A stretch of 64,000 bases of DNA. It comes from Mytilus trossulus (Eukaryota; Mollusca; Bivalvia; Mytilida; Mytilidae). The notes under the pieces are model-generated. The model made no database searches. It worked only from the letters and a program-made list of their open reading frames with translations, and was not told the origin of the DNA. Each line of letters starts with the position of its first letter. The stretch's first letter is position 1. A program made the position numbers and the translations under genes. The DNA lies in the NCBI RefSeq assembly GCF_036588685.1, contig NC_086380.1, forward strand, positions 48,658,544 to 48,722,543, read 5' to 3'. Positions 54,862 to 64,000 of the stretch are shown here, in pieces.

Positions 54862-56720
54862 CTGCAACTCTTAAACTGTGAAATATTTAGGGTAAAAAAC
54901 ATCATTTTTTTAATTTGAAGCGGACGACATAAAATTTCCGCGAACCAGTATGTTTTATTGACGTCATAAATAAAACTCTACGGAAACGCATTGTCAACGT
55001 CATAAACAAGGTGATATACGGTCAGTGACTGTATATCACATATAAATATACAGTCAATGCAATTTGACTGCTCAAATAGGACAGCTGCAGTATTTATAAT
55101 TTTATCAACAATAAGTATTTTCTATTCTATTGACTATTAGTTGTGTATAAGTTTGAGCCTTTTATATACATATATATATGTACTAATTTACTTTAATAGT
55201 AAGTCAAAACGCTATAGATGTGTTTTATAAATATTTAGTTGCAGTTAATACAAAAATAACCTAATATAAAAATAAACAACTTTTAATAGAATTAAACTTT
55301 GTTAATGAGTGAAAGAGAGGCTGATGACATCATAGGGATATTCAAACTCATTGGTTGATGACAAACTGATATCGCTGAAAGTGTATTCCGGTACAAAACT
55401 AAGTAGCCATTTTTAATTCAAATTGTTAACATTATACAACAATAATCATTCTATCTGTCTGTTAAACAAACATCTTAAAACAAAGGCGCCACCAAAATAA
55501 AACGATATTTGAATAATTATTTGACCATCACTGTAATGCACCATGTTTGAATAATTCCTTACAAATTGAGCGTATTATTCTACAACAACTTGAGGAAACC
55601 AGAGATTTTACTTTTATACCCTTATCTTTTCTAGGATCATATAGAAAATATTATCGTCATTAAAAATCTCAAACTGGTTTATCAATATGTAAACACGACA
55701 TTCCTACTTTTATCCCCTCTTAACATTTTTTTTTTAAATCGCGACAATATAACTGAAATTTCAGAATAGAAAACTATTCCAGTTAAAAATAAATATTTGG
55801 AAAAAAAATCCACTTTTTAGTTTTTTTTCTAAATTAAACAGTTGGAACCAGCCAAAGTATTATTTTATGTCAACAAAGTTAAAATAAAATCTGCACGGAC
55901 AGTATCATACTGCCCATACCATAAATAAATATACCATAGAAACTTACGTATGATTTCATTTATATTCTGGTTGACATAAAGGTCAAACATATATAATAAA
56001 AATTGAACCTGTTGACTCTTTGATCGAAAAAATTGTCTGAAGATTATACATTTTGTAAGAAGTATGTACCATATTTACCATTATACAAGCCCTTGCCCTA
56101 ACACACCACCTTGCAAATTTTGACTAATCAATCTTCAATCATTAAGCAAAGAATAAAACTGAATAATTAACTGTAATGTTTTTGGAAAATAAAATGTAAA
56201 TGGTAACTTTTAACTCTACAAAACTGATGTGAAGAAATCTCTTTTCATTTGTTTACTAATAGACTTCTTAATAATTCTTATTTTGGGCCAAACTATGATT
56301 ATAATAACTAATTTTAAAGAAGCTGTGTTGATTATTTTCTTAGACACAAGCAATTTCTTCAGATGGAATATCATAAATTCATTTAACTCTTAGTTTTCAT
56401 TAGATAATTCAATAATTCACAAGCATGGTTTCAACAACTCTATTGCACGTCCCCATTACAAATTATTCTGTTCCCTAGAGCTTATAAAATGATACCTATG
56501 GTATACTTGAAATTCTAAAAGAATAACCTCCCTTGACTGAAACAAATGAGATATAATCAAAATTAATATTTTCTTGTGATATGGAGAGTATTTTCTGCAG
56601 CAATATCACAGTTTAGAGACTATATGTCCCATGACAACGAGATACCATCTTGGAAATGTGCCCAATCAAAGGCAACATCGACTTCAAAGTCATAAAAGCA
56701 TTCATCATTTGCCTGGTCCC
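54862..56720. other. Probable 3' UTR or downstream region of the RILPL gene
   Basis: No repeat or open frame dominates. An imperfect 29-bp palindrome (GTGATATACGGTCAG half) lies near 55010-55040. The stretch follows the stop codon of the RILPL gene on its strand, so a long 3' UTR is likely, but no unique polyadenylation site could be fixed. Confidence 0.4.
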
Positions 56721-56721
56721 G

Positions 56722-56794
56722 TCAGTGTTGATGGGTTCGTCTTCTTTCTTGAACATGTACAGGAGAGGTTGATGGTGATGTTCCAAACAATGAT
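56722..56794 (-). CDS. RILP-like gene, last exon
   Basis: The acceptor TTATAGTTTCAG precedes 56794. One base completes the codon begun in the previous exon (phase 2), and 24 codons follow to TGA at 56722-56724: SLFGTSPSTSPVHVQERRRT and HQH. Joined to the previous exon, the C-terminus reads ESGIRKLSLFG, like the conserved ESGI(K/R)(R/K)LF element near the end of vertebrate RILPL proteins. The basic ending is less certain, because an alternative terminal exon cannot be excluded. Confidence 0.55.
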
Positions 56795-57691
56795 CTGAAA
56801 CTATAAAATAACAACGCTGTTGTAAAATACGTTTTCTGTTATCAAGGAAAATAGTTTTTGGTCTTCTGCACTAAAAACAAATGGGATAGCTATTTATAGA
56901 TTTGAATTAATTTTCTTCTGCAATATTTCCAAACCTACAATTGAAACATTCTTAACTAATCATGCTTGAGAAAGGAACAATATCAAATGTTGAAATTGCC
57001 TTATTTTTTTATGGTATCTTTCAAATATTTCACAATTTGGTATTGACACTTGTTTATTATAGAAATTGCTTTTTCTTTATAAACAATATGTCTAAGAGCT
57101 TTAGTTTAATAAGCAAATTAAACCTTAAATCTAAATTTATTCATGATTTCTTAATTAATCTAAATTATTTGTATGGATTTTGGTCAAAATATTAATTGTC
57201 TCATGCAAAATAAATACTATGACATTTAAGTTGCAGTGGTCATTGATTCATAAATATATATATGTTTGTACTTATTTAATTTTTTAACCAATGTCCAAAC
57301 ACAGGAATATATCAGAAATTAAAGAGTTCTAGTTATATAATCATTTGTACAAAATCAACAACATATACATGTAAGCTAACATATAAAATTATCAACATTT
57401 TTTTTTCTGGACAATGCACATGCAACTCACAAATGGAACTGGTGGAAAATCTATTTATACATTGACATGTATACTTGCCTCACAACAGCAAATTGAATTT
57501 GATTATGAATGCCAAAATATGCAACAGCAAATGACAAAGGTGTTCCCATATAAATCTTTGTTGGATACTTCATTTCACAAAACAGAAGTTATGAATGGAC
57601 GTGTATATGGGAAGTATTCAATGGATCATTTATCTTTTAATAATTAAGTATCCAGGTATAACATTAAAATTTGGCAGATGTATGCCCATAG

Positions 57692-57837
57692 CAGTGGCGT
57701 ATCCAGGGGAGGGTTCCGGGGGTTTGAACCCCCTTTTTTTTGGACCATCAATGCATTTGAATGGGAACATATAGTTGAATCCTCCCTTTTTTCTTGGTTG
57801 GTAACCCCCCTTTTAAAAATGGATGGATCCACCCATG
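57692..57837. mobile_element. Short MITE, CAGTGGCG/GGATCCACCC termini
   Basis: The ends CAGTGGCGTATCCAGG and TGGATCCACCCATG are imperfect inverted repeats. The interior block TTTTGGACCATCAATGCATT is shared in reverse with the element at 63749-63877. It lies in an intron of the RILPL gene. hAT-like by its ends; no clear duplication was seen. Confidence 0.6.
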
Positions 57838-58317
57838 CATTGCATTAATTCTCAGATTTTCATCAAATCAAAATTCTAAGAATGATAGTAAATAAAACAA
57901 ATGTTGTTGAAAAAATACAACTGTTTGTTTGATTGATTATGTTCAGGCCTTGTGGTTATAGAACTTTGTAGCACAATTTTTGTACTCTAGACTCAATAAT
58001 CAACCAATCAAAATACTGGATTTTGTGTTTCAAGCATGATTTTTGTGCTCCAAGCACTGAGCAAAGTTTTATGCCTTCAAGGCCAGGTTTTTTCTCCTAT
58101 TTCATATTACATTATTATATTCATATTACAGATGTAATAAACTATATAGCTAGATAAAAATAATCTTACTGTTTTAGGATTTTTACACCAAAGTAAATAT
58201 ATTTTTTTATTCCAATTTCAATCATTTTTCCTTCTTATTTTGTATTGCTAATGAACATTTTCTTGTTTGATGTTGGGACTAAAACAACATATGGCTGAAG
58301 ATCTTACTGCTTCTAAG

Positions 58318-58607
58318 AAACAAGAATGTGTCCTCAGTACACAAATGCCCTACTCGCGCTATCATTTTCCATGTTCAGTGGACCTTGAAATTGGGGTAAA
58401 AACTCTAATTTGGCATTAAAATCCAAAGATCATATCATAGGGAACATGTGTAGTAGGTTTGAAGTCAACTGGACTACAACTTCATCAAAAACTACCTTGA
58501 CCAAAAACTTTAACCTGAAGGTGGACGGACGGAAAGACGGACGAACGGACGGACAGACCAGAAAACATAATGCCCCTCTACTATCGTAGGTGGGGCCTAA
58601 AAACAGG
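58318..58607 (+). repeat. Dispersed repeat R2, short copy
   Basis: ACAAGAATGTGTCCTCAGTA, CGCGCTATCATTTTCC, AACTTCATCAAAAACTACCT, a GGACGGACGG tail and ATGCCCCTCTACTATCGTAG follow the same order as 15346-15812, with a single internal unit. Confidence 0.75.
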
Positions 58608-59666
58608 ATGCTGTGTCTTCTTTTTGTTTATAAACATTAGTTCTAATTTATTAACATGCTATATCTGACATTGTTTTATTTCCAATGCAAGTTTTTTATG
58701 AACCAGATAGTTTATTTAACATTACATTAAAAGCATTGAGAATTCAAACTACTACAAGATTTTAATGAAGGTGCATGAAGGCTACATCAAAAATTCTATT
58801 ATCTATTATTATCAATCCTGTTGTGAGTGGTTTACAACTTTATATAAAATAAAAAAATAGGCAATCATTTAATATATATATGTATATTAAAAATACAGAA
58901 TTTTAGTGAATTTACATAAATATAGAGATAATAAGCAAATAAATTACATCATACATGTATATGCAAAAATAAATAGAGATCATAATTGAAAAAGTGGGAG
59001 AATGTTCTACACATATGACAAGAAACAACACTAATCTTTCTACCTAGAATTCCAAGTCAGGGAGATTTAATTTTTCCACCAGTCCAGTGAAGCTACAAGC
59101 AACATAAATGATTACTGTTTGCAACTTGCATTCTAAATAATTAAGCCTCCCTGACAATTTATTCTAAAGAGGCCTTGTCAGGGTTTTATAATTTTTCAAG
59201 CTTCATTTTCAGTTTACATCACTGCATGTTTTTGGTTGGAAAATGTTATTTGTTTCATCCTTAGCTACTTCACACTAGGATTGTTTTGTATAATCATGAT
59301 AGAGCCTTTTAACAAATATATCAAATAAATGGTTTATCAGTCAACAAGAAGTGGATTCAATATTTGAAACATTAGATGATTTAATCATCTATCTTTAGAA
59401 CACTAGAACTTTTCAATTTTGTTTACATTTTTATAACATCCCTGAATTTCTTAATCACAGCAATTTTTTTATTCATTTTCAAATAACAGTAATAAATTCG
59501 CTTCAATGAATGATGTGCAAACATAATTTTTAGAAAAGAACTCATTATAACAAAATTGCTTCTGTTAAAGAGTTATTAAAATAAAATACTAAAGGGAGAG
59601 AACTTATGTTTTAGATATGACCATTAAAGTTTGAAATGGTATCAAACAACATTAGACACATAAACC

Positions 59667-59962
59667 AGTCCTGGACTCATCAAAATCTGTCTGGACTCAC
59701 CATTTTGAAAACAAGTGAGTCTACAGATGCATCAAGATTGAAATATTTTGTATAAACTGAACACAGGTACACACAAATATCATCATTTTATAGCAAAAGT
59801 TTAAAAGTGATCTGAATTTAATGTCATTTCATTGCTCTGTTAGGAAATGGAGACTAAAATATTACATTATATTGCAATAAAATATTTTTTTCATTCTGTT
59901 GGAGTCATCGTGGCTAAAAATCATGAGTCCCTGGACTCGCCTTCAAAAATCCTTATCGAGAA
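59667..59962 (+). repeat. Dispersed repeat R6, copy 1 (RILPL intron)
   Basis: AGTCCTGGACTCATCAAAAT, CAGATGCATCAAGA and a closing GGACTCGCCTTCAAAAATCC. A diverged copy in the same orientation lies at 62848-63161 in another intron of the same gene. Confidence 0.65.
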
Positions 59963-60254
59963 CCCTGATAAACTATGATAGATGAAAATATCAACTTTGC
60001 CTGACATGCTTCTTCCTTTCCAAAAATTTGTAAACATAATTTATTTGTATTTATTTTCTATTTCTGGTGAGACTAAGCTTTATGACCTTTGACACCATAG
60101 CTATGTTTAATCCATTGAAAGCATCTGTATAAAGTCAGGAAAGCAACTGTTTATCATCTTTCATGCCTTTGGATATAGCATATTCCAGTTTTAGTGATTG
60201 AAATGTACTGTTGTAAACTTTTAATATTAACCATATGATAATCTATTTTATATT

Positions 60255-60350
60255 TATTTTAAAGCTCTCATTATACCTAAAAAAAGTAAATTTTTTCTTA
60301 TTTGTTTTAAAGCTCTCATTATACCTAAATTTAAGTAAATATTTTTCTAT
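60255..60350. repeat. Tandem duplication of about 46 bp beside a splice donor
   Basis: TTTTAAAGCTCTCATTATAC then CTAAA, AAGTAAAT and TTTTTCT occurs twice in a row just downstream (on the minus strand) of the donor of the exon at 60363-60467. Confidence 0.7.
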
Positions 60351-60362
60351 TGGAATACTTAC

Positions 60363-60467
60363 AATTTTCTAATGCCGGACTCTCTTCGTCTTCCAGGATA
60401 GAGCTTTTCGTAAGGTTCTTTGTTGATTGGCCCATATACAGGAAGTTCCTCACCAGTGTATGAATCA
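60363..60467 (-). CDS. RILP-like gene, penultimate exon
   Basis: The exon has an acceptor CTATTTTAG (before 60467) and a donor GTAAGT (after 60363). It enters and leaves in phase 2, and 34 whole codons read DSYTGEELPVYGPINKEPYE then KLYPGRRRESGIRK. The segment GPINKEPYEKLYPGRR and the ESGIRK element resemble the region after RH2 in RILPL proteins. There is no stop in frame, and both splice sites match consensus. Confidence 0.75.
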
Positions 60468-61010
60468 CTAAAATAGGAAGAAAAATTACTTGTGAAATAG
60501 GAAGCGACTTCAAATTCCTTAAAAAATCTTTTTGATACCATCACATATCTTTAGTACTTTAAATTCCTTTAAAACTATTTTTGGCACTATCATCAACATT
60601 TAATTTGTTAAAGTACTACTTAATTTTATATTCCATTGATCAAATCATTTTCATTTAATCGTATTTCATTACCTATATAACAGAAAATGTTCTCTCTATA
60701 CAAATTTGGGCTAAACAATTAAATTTTTATAATGTTTGTCTGTATTTTCTCTTTGATCTTCTTTGCTCTGATTTTAAGATTTCAGGAAAGCCATGTTTTG
60801 TTTAAATAGATAACAAGGTCACTACAGTCAAAATACAAGCATAAGTCATGCAAAGTATTCAATTATTATTTTGTGGTTGCACTGAGTCTTGATTGAAAGA
60901 TTAGAGATAGGCAAGACCTGAGTCAAGAAAATGTCTTTCAGTGACATGACCTCTGGGTATGGTACCTTTTAAACTAAGACCCTAAAAGGTCAAGCCATAT
61001 GGCATACCCC

Positions 61011-61140
61011 TAGCCAGGGGGGGGGACGAACCCTCCCTGAAAACAAATAAGCACTGTCAAAGTCAATGTTGTGTTCGAATTGTGACTGTAAAAGTCGAGA
61101 GTGTGAGTCCAAGGAACCCCCCTTTGGAAATTCCTGGCTA
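61011..61140. mobile_element. Short MITE-like element, TAGCCAGG termini
   Basis: TAGCCAGG at the left and CCTGGCTA at the right flank a 130-bp unit with GGGGGGGG and CCCCCC subterminal runs and the inverted GGAACC-type motif. No coding content; no clear duplication. Confidence 0.5.
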
Positions 61141-61784
61141 CAGGCCTGTATAGTCTCTAGTAAAAAGTTAGCCTCACTTTCATATCACATACATGTATAT
61201 AGATATTCTCTGCAATATTACACAATGAATTCGAGCCATTTGTTCAACTATCATCATGAGATATCCATAGATATGTGAAGAAATCGGGTTTCAGTCATTT
61301 TTCATGCAATTACCAAGTTCTGACTATTTGGATAAGTTTTTAACGTAAGAATAATTTTATGTGTGCAAAATATTTCTGAATTTATTTATTCTTATTTTGT
61401 ACTCAAAATCGTCATTATATAAAGAGAGAAATAGATTCTACCACTTCACGCCTAGCATTTATTTTTATACACATACTTATTTATCAAGGGAATCTTATTT
61501 TGAGGTTTGATTACTTAAAGCCAAGGAATTATGTGTAACTACAAATTTGTTAACTGTAGATTATTTACATTTGAGGTTTGATGAAAACCATAAAAATTAA
61601 CATTTCAACTATTGAATATTGGGAAGGGCTCATTATAAATGCCATAATTTTTTAAAACTAAACCAAGTGTCAAAACAGGTAAGAACATGATGTACAGGGG
61701 TAACCTGTCATTCAAACCTGTGAACCAAATCTTAAACTCTTACACATTGTTTTTAATTAGAAATTCTTTCAAAAGTATTTGTTT

Positions 61785-61950
61785 ATAGATATAGGAAGAT
61801 GTGGTGTGAGTGCCAATGAGACAACTCTCCATCCAAATAACAATTTTAAAAAAATAAACCATTATAGGTCAAAGTACAGCCTTCAAAACGGAGCCTTGGC
61901 TCACACCGAACAACAAGCTATCTAATGTACCTCGTGTTCCCAAAAAAATA
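61785..61950 (+). repeat. Dispersed repeat R3, short copy
   Basis: GATATAGGAAGATGTGGTGT to CGGAGCCTTGGCTCACACCG, near-identical to the left half of 18976-19265. It lies in the RILPL intron. Confidence 0.75.
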
Positions 61951-62063
61951 TTTAAGATTTTACTTCAATCCTCTTTAAGGTAATGTTTTCCTAGCTATCA
62001 GCCTTTAACTGAAAACCACAATTTTGTCACTTCTGATGGCTGAATAGATTTTTTTAAACTTAC

Positions 62064-62129
62064 TTTGACTTTGTGTCATCAGCACTATCCCCATCTGATG
62101 CAAAACTGGTCATTAACTGGTTAGCAGGT
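62064..62129 (-). CDS. RILP-like gene, 66-bp exon
   Basis: The acceptor TCTCTCTATTAG precedes 62129 and the donor GTAAGT follows 62064. One base completes a Lys codon from the preceding exon, 21 codons read PANQLMTSFASDGDSADDTK S, and two bases are left over. This is a Ser/Asp-rich linker between the RH2 helix and the C-terminal element. The acceptor and its surroundings are duplicated 41 bp upstream. Confidence 0.65.
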
Positions 62130-62196
62130 CTAATAGAGAGAAAATACAAGCAAAGACTGGTTAGCAAAATCTAATAGAAAGAAAATACAAGCACAA
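62114..62196. repeat. 41-bp tandem duplication across a splice acceptor
   Basis: CTGGTTAGCA, CTAATAGA and GAAAATACAAGCA occur in both 62116-62156 and 62157-62196. The duplicate includes a second TCTATTAG acceptor. Its use would add 41 nt and bring a TAA in frame at once. Confidence 0.8.
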
Positions 62197-62847
62197 CTTT
62201 GTACAGAATCTGCTGCATGTTTAAGGACACTACAACACTGGACTTTCATGTAAAATTAGCATGCTTGATTTTAAAAGCAGAGAAGCATTCTGGGTAAAAC
62301 TGTCATGCTTTATATCTAAGATTAGCATTCATATAATTGTCAGTTCTTTCACTTGACATACCCTTTTTTCTTTGTGCTTTGTCTCCTGGATGTTGAATTG
62401 TAACAATGGCTTTTTAAAAAATTTAGAAGTTTAAAAAAAAACTTACTTAAATCTTATACAGCATTAAATTTATAAATGGTTAATGTATCTGGAATGTTAA
62501 AATTCATCCCGACCTCTGGTTCCATAATACATGTATTGAAAATCCATGATTATTTAGTTATAAGCTAAAAATGGTTGTACATGTTAGAAATATTGTAATA
62601 GGTATTGAAGAATTATATTATCTTTCCATAGATTTTAATGTGTAGTTCTTATTTCTTCAATGGCTTTAATTATGATACAATATTCACATACTTGATTATA
62701 TTTGATCACAATACAATATTGATACATGTACCAGAATTGGATAATATTTAGTAATTTCAAGCAAAACAATAATATCAAGCCTAGTCAAGCTAAGTAAACA
62801 CAACATACAAATTTCTTTATGCACAAATTTGAATACAAGGTTCTCAC

Positions 62848-63161
62848 AAAGGGGAGATTATAAGTCCTGGACTAATCAAAATCTGCTTTTAGTGATCATT
62901 TTCAAAGTTTGTGATTCCAAAGATGCATCAAGACTTTGATATATTGTGGATCAACTGAGCACACATTTTATCATTTTGTGACAAAAGCTTTAAACAATCA
63001 AAAAAAATTTATTTGCTTGCTCTATTTTTTTTATTTTTTTTTTTATAAAAACTGAAATTATAAATGATATAGCAATAAAATTTCACCTTCTAAAAATAAC
63101 ACACCAAAGCCAAAAAAGATTAGTCCCAGACATGGAATCACCTTCAAAATTCCTAAGTGTT
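62848..63161 (+). repeat. Dispersed repeat R6, copy 2 (RILPL intron)
   Basis: AAGTCCTGGACTAATCAAAA, AGATGCATCAAGAC and ATCACCTTCAAAATTCCTAA follow the order of 59667-59962 with many substitutions. Confidence 0.6.
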
Positions 63162-63288
63162 GAATAGATCTATTTCTATGTAGCTGACATTACTCTTCCC
63201 TAGTTAGCAATCAACATACAGGAACATCATAATTTAAGCATTTCTGAACCTTAAAAAATATTTACAACTATTAAGGCTAATCACTTAC

Positions 63289-63560
63289 TTTGGTTTATAA
63301 TCAGCTAATTCTTCCTCTACTGCTATAAGTTTTGTTTTAAGTTCATTTCTCTCCAATAAAACAGTTCTTAATTCATTTAATGTAAATCGAGGACGGTTTG
63401 GATCTTTTAAGTCAATCACCATTTTGCCAACCATACTAAGTTTTTGTTGTAATTTTTCAAAACTTTCGTCAGTAGGTTCATCATTTGGAATGAAATTGTC
63501 TACGGAATGTTCAATAATATCTTCATGTAAGTTCTTTTGATGTGGCTCTTCATCTACTTC
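63289..63560 (-). CDS. RILP-like protein (RILPL homologue), RH2 exon
   Basis: The exon has an acceptor TTTCTGTAG (before 63560) and a donor GTAAGT (after 63289). It holds 90 codons plus two bases. The reading includes SFEKLQQKLSMVGKMVIDLK, DPNRPRFTLNELRTVLLERN and ELKTKLIAVEEELADYKP. This matches the RILP homology 2 domain, a helical dimer that in vertebrate RILPL1/RILPL2 binds LRRK2-phosphorylated Rab8/Rab10; the Arg residues of the RPRFT segment are the ones known to contact the phosphate. The preceding acidic stretch (EVDEEPHQKNLHEDIIEHS) resembles the linker from RH1. The RH1 exons should lie to the right of the window. The role in cilia or lysosome transport is inferred from the family. 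Confidence 0.85.
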
Positions 63561-63748
63561 CTACAGAAATAGTATCAAAAAATACTTTTAAAATATGCAA
63601 TAAAGTCTACCTAAATTAAGCCTCTTGCCTTTGTTAGTCTTGTATATTTTTTTTATTTCAATTCATCTATAATTTTAGTAGTTTAGACAGTGTAAAAAAA
63701 ACTTCCATGGAAATGAGATGTGCTGATGCTGATACAAATTGTAGATTT

Positions 63749-63877
63749 CAGGGGTGGATCCAGCTATTAAAAAAAGGAGGTTCCTAACCCAGGACAAAAG
63801 GGGGGGTCAACTACATGACCCCATTCAAATGCATTGATCGTCAAAAAAAAGGGGTTCCCTCCCCTGTTCCACCACTG
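63749..63877. mobile_element. Short MITE, CAGGGGTGGATCCAG termini
   Basis: The left end CAGGGGTGGATCCAG and right end GTTCCACCACTG are imperfect inverted repeats. The interior CATTCAAATGCATTGAT is the reverse of 57742-57765, so this is the same family as 57692-57837 in the opposite orientation. Confidence 0.6.
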
Positions 63878-63906
63878 CATCAGCATGCTAAATATCATTT
63901 ACTTAC

Positions 63907-63939
63907 CATTAATCCTTTGATTTTTTTCCTTGAAGTGAC
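63907..63939 (-). CDS. RILP-like gene, candidate 33-bp microexon
   Basis: Between an AACTAG acceptor and a GTAAGT donor lie 11 codons (VTSRKKIKGLM) in phase 0, which would join directly to the EVDEEP start of the RH2 exon. The frame fits and both splice sites are acceptable, but so short an exon could arise by chance. Confidence 0.35.
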
Positions 63940-64000
63940 CTAGTTATACACTTTTTACAAAAAAGGTTCCCAAGAAAGAGCATACCTATTTGAAGTAACC

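Overview
The window is AT-rich, intron-rich and packed with transposable elements. It looks like nuclear DNA of a marine bivalve, most likely a mussel of the Mytilus group. That assignment rests on several dispersed repeats I recognise from mussel genomes, on the F-type lectin family and on the LINE/Ty3 content; no species marker was read. There is no prokaryotic gene organisation.

Coding content is small. (1) Two tandem minus-strand paralogues encode secreted, coiled-coil F-type (fucolectin) lectins. Lectin A has exons at about 18.33, 17.88-18.12, 11.40-11.63 and 2.61-2.90 kb. Lectin B has exons at about 29.57, 27.39-27.64, 25.79-26.01 and 22.98-23.21 kb. All coding introns are phase 1, both first coding exons give exactly 72 codons, and the joined frames predict about 243 and 220 residues. 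Each has a non-coding first exon and a related promoter block. The residues that contact fucose are degraded in a complementary way: A keeps His and both Arg but loses Asp; B keeps Arg-x-Asp-x4-Arg but has Met in place of His. (2) At 56.7-63.9 kb, also on the minus strand, lie the last four or five exons of a RILP-like (RILPL) gene. It contains the RH2 signature NRPRFT and the ESGIRKL tail; its 5' part lies beyond the right edge.

Mobile DNA fills most of the rest. From left to right: a tRNA-headed SINE (4.0 kb); foldback-like elements with inverted arrays of short subterminal repeats (5.46, 9.04, 32.58, 52.90 kb); TTAA-flanked MITEs (7.63, 11.66 kb); a 5'-truncated retroelement (8.59-10.49 kb) that itself contains the 9.04 kb foldback element; three same-strand copies of a Helitron/Helentron-like element with internal tandem arrays (13.7, 43.6, 50.3 kb); a tandemly duplicated palindromic unit (19.9-21.0 kb); a hAT-type non-autonomous element with an 8-bp duplication (30.47 kb); a decayed LINE (34.1-36.4 kb); a decayed Ty3/gypsy-like element with short LTR remnants and a polypurine tract (37.64-40.84 kb), its 3' LTR cut by a second LINE 3' end (40.84-41.65 kb); and many mussel dispersed repeats.

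Several insertions can be dated relative to one another because an uninterrupted copy of the target lies in the same window. I found no CRISPR, rRNA or convincing functional tRNA gene. The strongest leads are the lectin pair with complementary binding-site loss, the foldback class with repeat-array arms, and the Helitron-like family.
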